From positions 62,001-126,000 of the forward strand of contig NZ_AUDO01000007.1 in NCBI RefSeq assembly GCF_000425505.1: a stretch of 64,000 bases of DNA, given 5' to 3'. The DNA is from Flavobacterium frigidarium DSM 17623 (lineage in GTDB: Bacteria > Bacteroidota > Bacteroidia > Flavobacteriales > Flavobacteriaceae). Position 1 is the first letter of the stretch; the number at the start of each line of letters is the position of its first letter. Shown here one piece after another: positions 41,960-51,752 of this stretch. A program made the position numbers and the translations under genes. Under the pieces are notes generated by a model, which saw only the letters and a list, made by a program, of their open reading frames with translations, was not told the origin of the DNA and ran no database searches.

Positions 41960-42991
41960 TTACTTAGTGATTTTATTTGCTAGTAATGCTTTTATTAATT
42001 CATCAAATTCTAATGAAACTGCAGCAATACGTTTGTCGGCAGCACCATAGTAGATATACAATCTTTCATCGAAGCGAGCCGTTCCTGTTGGGAATACTAC
42101 ATTGTTTACATAGCCTGTTAGCTCCCATTTTTGATCTGGAGTGAACAAAGGATAAGGCAGTCTTGAAACTTCCTTAGTAGGGTCTTCTAAGTCTAGTAGT
42201 GAAGCGCAGGCACTATACACATAACCTTCCTCTGATTTGCGAACACCATGATAAATCAATAGCCAACCTTCGGGAGTTTCAATTGGAGGACAACCTCCAC
42301 CAATATAGCTACTTTCGTGATCGTACTTTGAAGTCATTAGAATATTCTGTTCTAGATTCTCTAAATATGAATACCAAAAATCTTTTGTTAGTTCGCTTAG
42401 ATCCTTCACAGAAGCTATTTGGATATCAGGTCTAATGCGATGTAAAAAAGTGAACTTCCCATTAATCAATCTTGGAAAAAAAATCAAATTCTTGTCTGAT
42501 ATAAAACCATGTCGCTCCTCCTCGCCTTCTTTCTCACAGTTATAATAAGCGTACCTATCGTTTAAATGACACTTTTTTTCAGTTAACTCGCAAAATGTTT
42601 TATAATTAACTTGAGGAACGATGATTCCATGCTTTTTAAACTCTTTCAAATCTTTAGATGTTGCATAAGATCCTAACGCATTTTCACCATCATAAGAAGT
42701 ATACGACATGTAAAATGTATCGTCTATTTTTACTATTCGAGCATCTTCTATTCCTTGCTTATCGATTGCAGAAGAAGGTCCTATTACAGGTTCACTTAAA
42801 CGATCTTCAACCTCTAGCGGTCCATTTAATTTTGCGTGACCAATCGTTGAAAAATTACCTTCGCGAACTGCGCGATAAAATAGATGTACTGTGTTGCCAT
42901 CTTGGTAGACTGCAGGGTTTAAAACGCCATCGTTTTCAAACTCTAAATCGGTATGATAGAGTATAATTCCTTCCTTTTTAATTATTACCAT
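41960..42991 (-). CDS. Glycoside hydrolase family 130 protein
   Basis: A 343-residue five-bladed propeller enzyme. It has NPAVYQDGNTVHLFYRAV (first blade), GIEDARIVKIDDTFYMSYTSY (the catalytic-Asp region of GH130), HDRI-like MRRxRPDIQ-type HRIRPDIQ, and GCPPIETPEGWLLIYHGV. GH130 enzymes phosphorolyse or hydrolyse mannosides. It is near the glycosyltransferase gene on the same strand and may act on its product, as inferred from position. Confidence 0.85.
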   Translation of the reverse strand: MVIIKKEGIILYHTDLEFENDGVLNPAVYQDGNTVHLFYRAVREGNFSTIGHAKLNGPLEVEDRLSEPVIGPSSAIDKQGIEDARIVKIDDTFYMSYTSYDGENALGSYATSKDLKEFKKHGIIVPQVNYKTFCELTEKKCHLNDRYAYYNCEKEGEEERHGFISDKNLIFFPRLINGKFTFLHRIRPDIQIASVKDLSELTKDFWYSYLENLEQNILMTSKYDHESSYIGGGCPPIETPEGWLLIYHGVRKSEEGYVYSACASLLDLEDPTKEVSRLPYPLFTPDQKWELTGYVNNVVFPTGTARFDERLYIYYGAADKRIAAVSLEFDELIKALLANKITK

Positions 42992-43297
42992 TGTACTCGT
43001 GTTTTATATGACTAAATTAATTTTAGAATTGGGATTGTACGAACATTATTAACATTTAATCATGGTTAATAATCCTGTAGCGATGTGCTTTATAAAGAAA
43101 TAAAAAAAATATCAAACTTGGGAAAAATACTATGTAAAAGTGAGTCATTTTAACGCAACTTTATAATTTTTAAAACATATTGGCTACTTTCATTTTCGAA
43201 AATAGTTAATAGAAATCCCAGTAAAATAAAGGAGAGACTACTTGAGTCAAGTAATCCCTCCTTTAAACCCTCTAATGTTTAACGTAAACAAAAGCGA
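42992..43297. other. Intergenic region with a terminator
   Basis: About 300 bases without a gene. The only structure is the hairpin at 43228-43264 next to the glycosyltransferase 3' end; the rest is AT-rich with no signal I can name. Confidence 0.5.
43228..43264 (-). terminator. Terminator of the glycosyltransferase gene
   Basis: Imperfect stem AAAGGAG...ACTTG / CAAGT...CTCCTTT; on the minus strand it is followed by TTTATTTT. Confidence 0.65.
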
Positions 43298-45688
43298 TTA
43301 TGCTTTCTTCAATTTTGATGTTCCTAATAAAACCGTAGGTCTGTTAAGATAATCGTATTTCTGTTTTTGTGCTTCTTCCTCTTTGCGCTTGTTTTTTAAA
43401 AATTCCTTCATCACGATCAGCGACACATTCTCTGCAGCATGATCTTGCGAATTAGAGCGTAAAGCTTCAGCGCCTCTTGAAGTATATGTTTCGATTAATA
43501 AACGAGCAGATAAATAACAAACAGTAGATTCTGCTCCCTGATTTAGATTCACATTCTCCTTCTCTAAACCATCATAGCAGCCTCCCGTAATAGGATTGAA
43601 CATTATGTGATTTAAGTGATTGTCCCCCAAGAACCAATCGAATGCTTGCTTCATGTACTTTTTATGGGTAGGGTTACCAAATGTTCTATAAAATAAATCA
43701 AGCGCATGCATCATGTAACTCGCCTCGATAGGTTGCTCACCATATTGATGTGGAATCGCTCCTTTACAATGCCATCCTTTATTGCTGATAATTTTAAATT
43801 TACCGTCAACAAACATTTTCGAAATCAAGAACTCCATGGATTCTACTGCGATTTGTTGCGAACTTTCTTTTCCTGTAATTTTAGACGAGAGCAACAACGC
43901 TTCTGGTAAAATACTATTAGCATAAGTCAATTTATCTTCGAACCAATTCCAACTTGGCGTGCTAACATGCGTATACATGTTTTTTAATCGCTCTGTAAGA
44001 TTATCGATTAGCTGTACTGTGCTCGCTGATGGAACAGAATTGTACATATAATACAAACCTTTTACAGCAAATGCCATCGCTCTTGGCGAACTCAATTTAT
44101 CAACGCTTAATAATGCTTTTTCTAAACAGGCATTGGCTTTATAAATTAAAGATGCAGGTAAGTTTTCATTTCTTAATGTTTGGATGTATCCTAGTGCCCA
44201 TATTGCTCTACCATTAGAATCTTCAAGATTTTCATCTTGGTTTCTTGGTTCTACTACGTTATATTGATCAACGTAATTAATAAAATTACCATCTGATAAC
44301 TGGCATCGTTCCATAAAGTTCACATAAGTACTCATATAAGCAACATCAGAACGATCAGCTGTTAATTTAAAATGTTTGCACATTGTGATTAAAGCTCTTG
44401 CATTATCATCTAATGTATATCCCGTTGTTAAGTCAGGCTCAGAAATTTTACAAAATTGAATCATTCCAATATCTGTAGTCATGGCTCTCAAGTGATCCAT
44501 TTTAATTTCTGGGTACGTAATTTTATTTTGGTTTAAACCTTGAGCAATTTCCTGATATACTTTAATGTGCTTAATTGCTGTATTTTCCCATGAAGTCTGC
44601 GTCGTTTTTGCGTAAGCGTTAATAGCCATATGCGCTCTTAAATTAGCATCGCCCAACAATTTTAAAGTTGCCTCAGCAAATTGGTCTTCATTTTGAATGT
44701 CAGCTAGAATTCCAATGTCAGAGGTTAAACTCTCTAAAGTATGCGGAATCTTACTGGCTACAATAGGACAAGAGCAACTCATTGCATATGAGAACGTTCC
44801 GCTCACGGCTTGATTAGGATCTTTAGACGTGAATAAATAAACATCTGTAGCTTTTAAATAATCTAATAATTGATCTACCTCTAAATATTCATTTACAAAA
44901 CGAACATTATTTTCTAAGTTTAAATCGGCTACGATAGTTTCCAGTGAATTTCTATATACATCTAAATTGTCAACAATTGTATTTGGATGCGTTTTACCTA
45001 GCACTAAGTACAAGACATTTGGAAATTTCTCTACAATTTTTGGTAAAGCTTTCAATCCAGTTTCGATACTTTTTCCTTCTCCTAATAATCCAAAAGTTGA
45101 AAGAACCAAGCGATCCTCTAACTGAAATTTTTTCTTAGCCTGATCTGTGCTTTCATAATCAACTAAGTGCGTTCCATGAGGAACAAAAGCAATGTGTTTT
45201 TCATCGATTAAGTAATCGTCCATCAAGATATTTTTGGACTTATTAGTCATCACAAAAATGGCTTGTGAGTAGCTGCATAATAATTTGACGATTGCTTTTA
45301 AATTATCATCTGGATTAGGAATCACAGAGTGAAAAGTGTAAGCCACTGGTTTATTTAATTCGTCTAAAAAGTCTAATAAATAATCCCCATACTGTCCACC
45401 AAACAATCCAAACTCATGCTGGATATGAACTAATTTCACGTCTGGATCTTTATTGATTTCGCTTGCCACTCTTTTATATGCCGCTTTGTCCTTTGACGGA
45501 ATATGGTATGCAGAATCTGGCGCCGCGTCACCTTTAAAGGTTATTTCGCAAATTTCGCAGCTGATGCTTTTATTGTATGATTTATTAATTGCATTAACTG
45601 TGTCTTCAGTAAATGTAGCAATGCCACACTGTGTAGGTGGATATGTAGAAAGAAATACTATTTTTGATTTGTTTGTTAAAGTTCTCAT
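43298..45688 (-). CDS. Large glycosyltransferase with C-terminal alpha-helical toroid
   Basis: A 796-residue protein. The N-terminal half is a GT4-like retaining transferase: STYPPTQCGIATFTEDTV (donor-site loop), HIQHEFGLFGGQYGD near residue 98, VPHGTH near residue 170, LSTFGLLGEGKSIETGLKALP near 198, and a C-terminal Rossmann half with AVSGTFSYAMSC. The second half (about 400-780) is helical (TTGYTLDDNARALITMCKHF, GRAIWALGYIQTL), resembling a sugar-processing toroid. Two catalytic modules on one chain suggest oligomannoside or similar synthesis and trimming; the substrate is unknown. Confidence 0.82.
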   Translation of the reverse strand: MRTLTNKSKIVFLSTYPPTQCGIATFTEDTVNAINKSYNKSISCEICEITFKGDAAPDSAYHIPSKDKAAYKRVASEINKDPDVKLVHIQHEFGLFGGQYGDYLLDFLDELNKPVAYTFHSVIPNPDDNLKAIVKLLCSYSQAIFVMTNKSKNILMDDYLIDEKHIAFVPHGTHLVDYESTDQAKKKFQLEDRLVLSTFGLLGEGKSIETGLKALPKIVEKFPNVLYLVLGKTHPNTIVDNLDVYRNSLETIVADLNLENNVRFVNEYLEVDQLLDYLKATDVYLFTSKDPNQAVSGTFSYAMSCSCPIVASKIPHTLESLTSDIGILADIQNEDQFAEATLKLLGDANLRAHMAINAYAKTTQTSWENTAIKHIKVYQEIAQGLNQNKITYPEIKMDHLRAMTTDIGMIQFCKISEPDLTTGYTLDDNARALITMCKHFKLTADRSDVAYMSTYVNFMERCQLSDGNFINYVDQYNVVEPRNQDENLEDSNGRAIWALGYIQTLRNENLPASLIYKANACLEKALLSVDKLSSPRAMAFAVKGLYYMYNSVPSASTVQLIDNLTERLKNMYTHVSTPSWNWFEDKLTYANSILPEALLLSSKITGKESSQQIAVESMEFLISKMFVDGKFKIISNKGWHCKGAIPHQYGEQPIEASYMMHALDLFYRTFGNPTHKKYMKQAFDWFLGDNHLNHIMFNPITGGCYDGLEKENVNLNQGAESTVCYLSARLLIETYTSRGAEALRSNSQDHAAENVSLIVMKEFLKNKRKEEEAQKQKYDYLNRPTVLLGTSKLKKA

Positions 45689-45844
45689 CTTTATATGTTT
45701 TTTTTTAATTTTTGTTGGATATTACATGTAGCTAAACCAAGTCTTGAGTAAATGAACAGCAATTAAAAGTCACCCTTTAATTGCTGTTTTTAATATCTTC
45801 TACCCAATTGCATTATTTATCGAAGTGTCTTTGCGATAGCGCAA

Positions 45845-46435
45845 TTACTTTTCATCTTCATCTGTGATCTCCTCCTCCTCAGCGTCAGTAGCTTCAAAGT
45901 TGATGTCGTTGTAAGCGGCTTCACTTAAAGTTTCATCAGCAATTTTCTCTTCTTCTAACGTTGTAGCAAGTAATGCCGCAGCATCGTCTTCTCCTAAAGT
46001 TTTAGCAAAAGCAACTAAAGTTCCATAAGTGGCAATTTCATAATGCTCTACTTTTTGAGCAGCTGCGATAATTCCCGCATCACGCACGGGACCTTTTGCA
46101 GTTTCCTTCATAATGCTTTTTGCTTCTTTAATCAACCCTTCCATCGCTTCGCATTTTTTAGCTCTAGCTTTCACATCGATAAGTGAGAAAACCTCTTCTA
46201 ATCTTTTTACTTGCTCTTCAGTTTCTGTAAGATGGTGCTCTAGACCTTCAATCAGCTTTTGAGATGTTGCTTTATTGGCCATTTTAGGAAGTGCTTTTGT
46301 AAGCGCTTTCTCTGCCCAATAAATGTCTTTTAAAGAGTCAACAAATAATTCTCTCAAATCTTCTGCAACACTTGATTTTGTGGTGGTAGCCTTTTTAGGT
46401 TTGGCTTCCCCTTTGTTTGTTTTTGAATTTTTCAT
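45845..46435 (-). CDS. DUF892 ferritin-like protein (YciE/YciF type)
   Basis: A 196-residue protein: a basic N-terminal tail rich in Lys/Ala/Thr, then the DUF892 four-helix bundle (LRELFVDSLKDIYWAEKALTKALPK near residues 27-51, HHLTETEEQVKRLEEVF, KCEAMEGLIKEA, AQKVEHYEIATYGTL) with carboxylates and His at di-metal positions, and an acidic tail. Members are induced by osmotic or other stress. Start of a stress-type cluster. The gene is divergent from the small 85-residue protein gene. Confidence 0.9.
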   Translation of the reverse strand: MKNSKTNKGEAKPKKATTTKSSVAEDLRELFVDSLKDIYWAEKALTKALPKMANKATSQKLIEGLEHHLTETEEQVKRLEEVFSLIDVKARAKKCEAMEGLIKEAKSIMKETAKGPVRDAGIIAAAQKVEHYEIATYGTLVAFAKTLGEDDAAALLATTLEEEKIADETLSEAAYNDINFEATDAEEEEITDEDEK

Positions 46436-46939
46436 AATGCTTGATTTAGTTTGTTTGTATGAACCAAAATTATGCTTAAAGAAGGTGGTATCGTTTATAG
46501 TATTTTCCCTATTTATTACAATATTTCAAGACGTTTTATTTTTTACCTAAACAACTAAATATCAAAGGATATAGAATGCAATTGTTAAAAGTAACTCTTG
46601 GTCACCTTAAAGTTTCACTCGAATAAAAGTAAAAAACTACTTAGTAAAATCAGTGGGAATTTGTACTACAAATAGTTGCTATATAATGAACAGTTATTTT
46701 AACTTAAAAGTAGAAATGGTATAAATCAGTGAATATTATAATATCAAAATATAATCTTATAACGATAAAAACATACTGAAGAATTAGTTTTGGATAACAA
46801 AAAATTAGAAGTGAAAAGAAGGCTTTCGCATATTCAAATTATCAAATGATGTATCGATAATATAGTGATGAATTGTTTTTTTTTCGAAAACATAGCAGAC
46901 AAACAGACAAACAATAACATAAATCAAAAACTACAAAAA
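46436..46939. other. Divergent intergenic region with a shared 14-base motif
   Basis: About 500 bases without a gene. ATAATCTTATAACG at 46751-46764 recurs exactly at 51687-51700, and a near copy lies before the SDR gene. A related ACTATAAACGATAC lies on the minus strand near 46488-46502, about 60 bases before the DUF892 start. Confidence 0.45.
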
Positions 46940-47197
46940 ATGGAAAATTTAATCAATATTGAGAGCTTAGAGCACTTGAAAGAAAACTTAGATAATGTAT
47001 TATCAGATTTGCCAGCAAACTATTTATTAGGAGCAGGTGCTGCAGCATGGTTGCTATCAACGGGACTAAAATCTGCAGGGAAAGACAAAGCAGCAACATT
47101 TGTAGAAACATTATCTGTGCCTTTGTTATCTATAGGATTATACCATAAAATAACTGAGTTATCAAACAAGAAAGAAAGCGCAGCAGAAGGAATTTAA
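46940..47197 (+). CDS. Small glycine/alanine-rich membrane-type protein
   Basis: An 85-residue protein from the ATG at 46940; an upstream start at 46865 would add a Lys/Asn/Gln leader with no family support. Its middle is weakly hydrophobic (YLLGAGAAAWLLSTGL, FVETLSVPLLSIGLYHKI). Function unknown. It is followed after about 100 bases by the SRPBCC protein, whose N-terminal part has a similar helix. Confidence 0.65.
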   Translation: MENLINIESLEHLKENLDNVLSDLPANYLLGAGAAAWLLSTGLKSAGKDKAATFVETLSVPLLSIGLYHKITELSNKKESAAEGI

Positions 47198-47297
47198 AAG
47201 TTGTTTTCGAAATTCAAACATTCGAGTCTTTTAAAATATTTTGATGTCACAGCAACAAATCAAGCAATCAGACTTAATTTAACTTAAACAAATTATT

Positions 47298-47984
47298 ATG
47301 AACACACAATCATTAAAAAGAAAAGAAGAGCAAGCAGGTTCTTTCATAAAAGCAAATATTTCAACCATAGAACGAGTATTAATGGTAGCCGCAGGTGGTT
47401 ATTTATTGTATAATGCGCTTTCGAAAAAAAATAAAAGCCTAAGTAAAACAAGCGCTGGTGGTGCGATGTTATTGAGAGGCTTAACAGGATATTGCCCTGT
47501 CTACAATGCAATCTCTGGACTAGAAGAAAAATCGACTGATACAAGCAGTAATGTCAACATTAGAGTGAAGCAATTAATCAATAAACCAGTTGAGGAAGTA
47601 TACAATTTTTGGAGAAACATTGAAAATTTACCTAAATTCATGAGCCATTTAGAAAGTGTAAAAGTAATTGACAATACAAATTCAGAGTGGACTGCAAAAG
47701 GTCCAGCAGGAATTGGATCACTATCATGGAGTGCCGAAATTGTTCGCGAGGTAACCAACTCTGTAATAGGATGGCAATCTCTTGAGGACGCAACAATCTA
47801 CAACGCCGGAAAAGTAACTTTTACACCACAAGGTGACGATACCGAAATTGATATCGTTATTACCTACCATGCTCCTCTTGGAACTGCAGGTGAAAGTGCA
47901 GCCCACTTCTTGAATCCTTACTTTAAATCATTAGTTAAAAAGGATGTTGAAAGTTTTAAAACGTATATTGAAAACGAAAACTAA
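47298..47984 (+). CDS. SRPBCC protein with N-terminal DUF2892-like helix
   Basis: A 228-residue protein. Residues about 18-70 resemble a DUF2892/YgaP-type membrane region (NISTIERVLMVAAGGYLLYNAL, GAMLLRGLTGYCPVYNAI). Residues about 85-228 are an SRPBCC (cyclase/dehydrase-type) domain: VNIRVKQLINKPVEEVYNFWRNIENLPKFMSHLESVKV with ligand-pocket strands. A membrane-tethered lipid- or ligand-binding protein; role unknown. Typical of stress-associated clusters in Bacteroidetes. Confidence 0.82.
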   Translation: MNTQSLKRKEEQAGSFIKANISTIERVLMVAAGGYLLYNALSKKNKSLSKTSAGGAMLLRGLTGYCPVYNAISGLEEKSTDTSSNVNIRVKQLINKPVEEVYNFWRNIENLPKFMSHLESVKVIDNTNSEWTAKGPAGIGSLSWSAEIVREVTNSVIGWQSLEDATIYNAGKVTFTPQGDDTEIDIVITYHAPLGTAGESAAHFLNPYFKSLVKKDVESFKTYIENEN

Positions 47985-48008
47985 TATCGTTCCAGACTAA
48001 ACGAAAAT

Positions 48009-48048
48009 AAAAAAGGTAAAAATCACAAATAGATTTTTACCTTTTTTT
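48009..48048. terminator. Rho-independent terminator
   Basis: Arms AAAAAGGTAAAAATC / GATTTTTACCTTTTT with a short loop, between convergent genes. Confidence 0.88.
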
Positions 48049-48072
48049 ATGTTTCATATATTTTAATCGAAA

Positions 48073-48921
48073 TTAAGCCCCTACGACTTCTCCACCGTTA
48101 ATATGAATAAATTGTCCGGTGATATAACTACTATCCTCTGATGCTAAGAAAACATAGGCGGGTCCCACTTCTGATGGTTGTCCTGCTCTTCCCATTGGGG
48201 TGTCTTTTCCAAAATCGCTAATATCATCAAATGAAGCTACGATTAACGGTGTCCAGATAGGCCCCGGTGCTACTCCATTCACTCTAATCTTTTTATCAGA
48301 GAGCATTTTTGCTAAAGATCGCGTATAACTTACAATCGCCCCTTTTGTGCTGGCATAGTCTACTAAATGTTCGCTCCCTCGGTAAGCCGTAACCGAACTT
48401 GTATTTACAATGCAATCCCCTTCTTTGAGGTGTGGTAACGCAGCTTGCACGATATAGAAGTAAGGATAAATATTTGTTTCGAAAGTCTTATGCACTTGAT
48501 CAGAGGTAACATCTTCAAAATTGGTCTGTGGAAATTGAACTGCTGCATTGTTTACCACAATATTAATTTTACCAAAGGTCTTGTAACAGTCATCGACTGC
48601 CTGCTTGCAAAATGACTCTTCTTTTAAGTCACCTGAAAGCAGCAAACATTTACGGCCTTCTTTTTCAACGAGTTCTTTTGTAATTTTTGCATCCTCATCT
48701 TCACTTAGATAAATAATTGCGACATCGGCACCTTCTTTAGCATAATGCACCGCTACACTGCGTCCAATACCACTATCACCGCCTGTGATTAAAGCAACTT
48801 TATCTTGCAGCTTTTTACTACCGGTGTAATTTGCTCTAATAATTTCAGGTTCAGGATGCATCAAATGTTCAGATCCTGGTAGTTGCTGACTTTGTTCTGG
48901 AAATTCATTTTCTTTTTTCAT
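48073..48921 (-). CDS. SDR family oxidoreductase (YghA/GSP39-like)
   Basis: A 282-residue short-chain dehydrogenase. The N-terminal extension QLPGSEHLMHPEPE is typical of the stress-protein subgroup. NAD(P) site TGGDSGIGRSVAVHYA near residue 47, VNNAA near 127, active-site Ser in NTSSVTAYRG near 173 and YASTKGA (Tyr-x3-Lys) near 188. The cytosolic substrate is unknown; relatives are annotated as general stress proteins. Monocistronic on the minus strand. Confidence 0.92.
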   Translation of the reverse strand: MKKENEFPEQSQQLPGSEHLMHPEPEIIRANYTGSKKLQDKVALITGGDSGIGRSVAVHYAKEGADVAIIYLSEDEDAKITKELVEKEGRKCLLLSGDLKEESFCKQAVDDCYKTFGKINIVVNNAAVQFPQTNFEDVTSDQVHKTFETNIYPYFYIVQAALPHLKEGDCIVNTSSVTAYRGSEHLVDYASTKGAIVSYTRSLAKMLSDKKIRVNGVAPGPIWTPLIVASFDDISDFGKDTPMGRAGQPSEVGPAYVFLASEDSSYITGQFIHINGGEVVGA

Positions 48922-49154
48922 AATTGTTTGATTTTTGTTGAATAAAATTATCCAAATAACACTGGAGACTTTAACTCTATTAAACAGAAAAATAACGCTA
49001 TAGATTATAACGAATCAATTTTACTCAACTCTTAGCTAAATAATTTTTTAAGATTATAAAAATTGAAATCAAGTGAGAACTATGTAAAGAGCGTTCTAAA
49101 AGTTATAACATTAAACAGTTGTTAAATTTATAATTTTGTTAAAAACAGTTTGTT

Positions 49155-49598
49155 ATGAGTTTATATATTCTATTTAAAGTTTTGCTAACATCGATTGTTG
49201 CCACATCAGTGATGACTTTGATGAGCTATGCTGTTTCAAATTATTTGAAAAAATCATATAAAGAGCCAATCCTGCTACAGTACTTTTTAGTTTCCATCAA
49301 TGTGGGGAACTCCTCGAAACAGAGATCTTACATTTCATGGGTACTACACTATGCAATAGGACTCGTTTTACTAATTGGTTACCAACTATACTGGAGTTTA
49401 GACATCATTGAAAACCCTTGGTTGAATTTGGTTTTACTTGCTATAGTAACCGGAATGATAGGCGTAGTATCTTGGAAAATAATTTTTAAAATATGCACTT
49501 ACAAGCCGCAAATAGATTTTAAAGGATACTATCTTCATATATTTATAGTTCACCTCATTTTTACAATGACAGCAACCTTTACCTATCTATTACTTTAA
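49155..49598 (+). CDS. Membrane protein of unknown function
   Basis: A 147-residue protein with about four hydrophobic helices (residues 3-25, 62-82, 88-112 and 125-147). I do not recognise the family. It has no charged catalytic pattern. A TAATTTTG -7 element lies about 20 bases before the ATG, so it starts its own transcript, which may run on into the DUF421 gene. Confidence 0.7.
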   Translation: MSLYILFKVLLTSIVATSVMTLMSYAVSNYLKKSYKEPILLQYFLVSINVGNSSKQRSYISWVLHYAIGLVLLIGYQLYWSLDIIENPWLNLVLLAIVTGMIGVVSWKIIFKICTYKPQIDFKGYYLHIFIVHLIFTMTATFTYLLL

Positions 49599-49688
49599 TA
49601 ATTTGATTATCTTTAAATGAATTGTTCGAAATAACTTTTTATTCGAATGAAATTGTTTTTTAAATAGTAATCATAAATCTAAGCCACA

Positions 49689-50201
49689 ATGCAAGATATT
49701 TTTTTCAACGACTGGGACAGTTTACTTCGAATTCTTATAGTCACATTAGTTGCTTATCCTTCGATAATAATTTTATTAAGAGTGTCTGGGAAACGAACCT
49801 TGTCAAAGATGAATGCATTTGATTTTATCGTGACTATAGCTTTAGGATCAACATTTGCAACGGTAATTTTGAGTAAAAGTGTCTCAATTTCTGAGGGAAT
49901 AGTAACTTTTGGGTTGTTAATCCTGTTGCAATACATCATTACATTTTGTTCGTCACGAAGTCAAAGGGTAAGTGATTTGGTTAAGTCAGCGCCAACATTG
50001 ATGGTGTACAGAGGCCATTTGATCAAAGCCAATATGTTGAAAGAAAGAATTGATGAAGACGAAATCTGGGCAGTATTACGCAAGGGCGGTCATTCTACTC
50101 TAGAAGAAGTTGATGCAATCGTTCTAGAAACCGATGGAAGTTTATCAGTGATTAAAGAAATAAAAGATACCTCAGCTCCCCCAATTAAAAAATTATTGTA
50201 A
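49689..50201 (+). CDS. DUF421 (YetF-like) membrane protein
   Basis: A 170-residue protein. It has N-terminal helices (about 13-33, 40-62, 65-88; LRVSGKRTLSKMNAFDFIVTIALGS is the family motif between helices), followed by the cytoplasmic DUF421 domain (SAPTLMVYRGHLIKANMLKERIDEDEIWAVLRKGG, VDAIVLETDGSLSVI). YetF-type proteins are of unknown function and are stress- or sporulation-linked in Bacillus. It is likely co-transcribed with the next two genes. Confidence 0.88.
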   Translation: MQDIFFNDWDSLLRILIVTLVAYPSIIILLRVSGKRTLSKMNAFDFIVTIALGSTFATVILSKSVSISEGIVTFGLLILLQYIITFCSSRSQRVSDLVKSAPTLMVYRGHLIKANMLKERIDEDEIWAVLRKGGHSTLEEVDAIVLETDGSLSVIKEIKDTSAPPIKKLL

Positions 50202-50237
50202 CTAAAAAATATACGTTCGATAAACACCAATATAAAA

Positions 50238-51227
50238 ATGCCACAAAAAGAACATTGCCCAAATTCCACAACAGATTACTCCCCCGATATTCTAGGCGGG
50301 AATTTTGAAAAACAAACATTAAAATTAAATAATGACTATGAAGGCGCGGCAATTGCTACCCTAGTGCGAAGTAAATGCGATCGCCCTTCTGATAAAGCAG
50401 TATTGTATATCCACGGATTTAATGATTATTTCTTTCAGGAAGAACTAGCAAAAGAATTCAATAATCAGGACTACCACTTTTATGCTTTGGATTTAAGAAA
50501 ATATGGTCGCTCGTATCTTCAACACCAAAAGTTAAATAATGTACGCTCACTGAAAGAATATGATGAAGAAATTAATTTGGCTTTAAAAATCATAAAGCAA
50601 GAAGGGAACAATCATGTGTTATTAAACGGACATTCTACTGGTGGTTTAATCATCTCGTATTATGCATCTCGTAATCCCAACAGCACTTTATTTCATGGCT
50701 TAATTTGTAACAGTCCTTTCTATGAATATAATTTAAGTTTTTTCGAAAGGAAATTTGGAATACCACTACTTTCCTCTATAGGAAAACGATTTCCAAAAAG
50801 TCTCGTACCAGCAGGTTTTTCAGAAATGTACGGTTATAGTTTACATCAAGATAATTATGGAGAGTGGAATTACTCCTTAATTTGGAAGCCGAACCACATT
50901 GCAAAAGTGAACTTAGGATTTATACGTGCCATACACCAAGCTCAAATAAATGTTCAAAGTAATTGTATCATCAACATACCGATACTTGTCTTGCATAGCG
51001 ACAAATCTATTTATGTAAAAAAATGGACGGATAAATTAAGATCAGCAGATGCTGTATTAAATGTGGAGCATATTGCTGAATTTGCCAATGCTATAAAAGG
51101 AAATGTAAAAGTTACCGAAATAAAAGATGGCATGCACGACCTCGTATTATCAAAAAAAGAAGTCAGAGAACAAGTATACAAAACGATGTTTGACTGGATC
51201 AAGTCTCAATTTAAAAATGAAAATTAA
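50238..51227 (+). CDS. Alpha/beta hydrolase, lysophospholipase/serine-aminopeptidase type
   Basis: A 329-residue hydrolase with LYIHGFNDYFFQE near residue 56, nucleophile elbow GHSTGG near residue 135, Asp in LHSDKSIYV near residue 255, and His in DGMHDLVL near residue 301. The substrate is unknown; monoacylglycerol- or lysophospholipase-like folds are closest. It ends five bases before the DoxX start. Confidence 0.85.
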   Translation: MPQKEHCPNSTTDYSPDILGGNFEKQTLKLNNDYEGAAIATLVRSKCDRPSDKAVLYIHGFNDYFFQEELAKEFNNQDYHFYALDLRKYGRSYLQHQKLNNVRSLKEYDEEINLALKIIKQEGNNHVLLNGHSTGGLIISYYASRNPNSTLFHGLICNSPFYEYNLSFFERKFGIPLLSSIGKRFPKSLVPAGFSEMYGYSLHQDNYGEWNYSLIWKPNHIAKVNLGFIRAIHQAQINVQSNCIINIPILVLHSDKSIYVKKWTDKLRSADAVLNVEHIAEFANAIKGNVKVTEIKDGMHDLVLSKKEVREQVYKTMFDWIKSQFKNEN

Positions 51228-51232
51228 TTATT

Positions 51233-51658
51233 ATGAAAAGCGAAGTAAAAACCACAACGACTCAAAATATTTTTAGAATTATTCTAGCCTCTTTTATGCT
51301 GATTGCCGGATACAGCCATCTTACCTTTTTTAGAGAAGACTTTCAAGCACAAGTTCCTGATTGGGTTCCTATGAGCAAGGATCTAGTGGTTTTATTATCT
51401 GGCGTGGTAGAGATAATTTTAGGATTAGCATTACTATTTTGGAAAGCAAACCGTGTATACATAGGATGGTTTCTAGGACTCTTTTTTATCCTTGTGTTTC
51501 CTGGAAATGTTGCACAGTATTTAGATCATAAAGATGCTTTTGGATCTTTAGATACTGATCAAGCAAGATTAATGCGTTTGTTTTTTCAACCGGTGTTAAT
51601 TGCTTGGGCAATTTGGTCAACGGGAGCATGGACAGCTTATCGTGAAAGCAGAAAATAG
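51233..51658 (+). CDS. DoxX family membrane protein
   Basis: A 141-residue inner-membrane protein with four helices (about 10-28, 47-67, 73-95 and 110-130). RIILASFMLIAGYSHLTFFRE at the N-terminus and VVEIILGLALLFW fit DoxX/DUF4870-like membrane proteins. Relatives occur in oxidative-stress and thiosulfate modules. Close to the upstream hydrolase, so an operon is likely. Confidence 0.82.
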   Translation: MKSEVKTTTTQNIFRIILASFMLIAGYSHLTFFREDFQAQVPDWVPMSKDLVVLLSGVVEIILGLALLFWKANRVYIGWFLGLFFILVFPGNVAQYLDHKDAFGSLDTDQARLMRLFFQPVLIAWAIWSTGAWTAYRESRK

Positions 51659-51752
51659 CCAATTTGATATTCTACAACATTGAATGATAATCTTATAACG
51701 CTAGAAACCTTCTTTATGAGTAATTTTAAAGAAACAAATAAAACAAAATATT

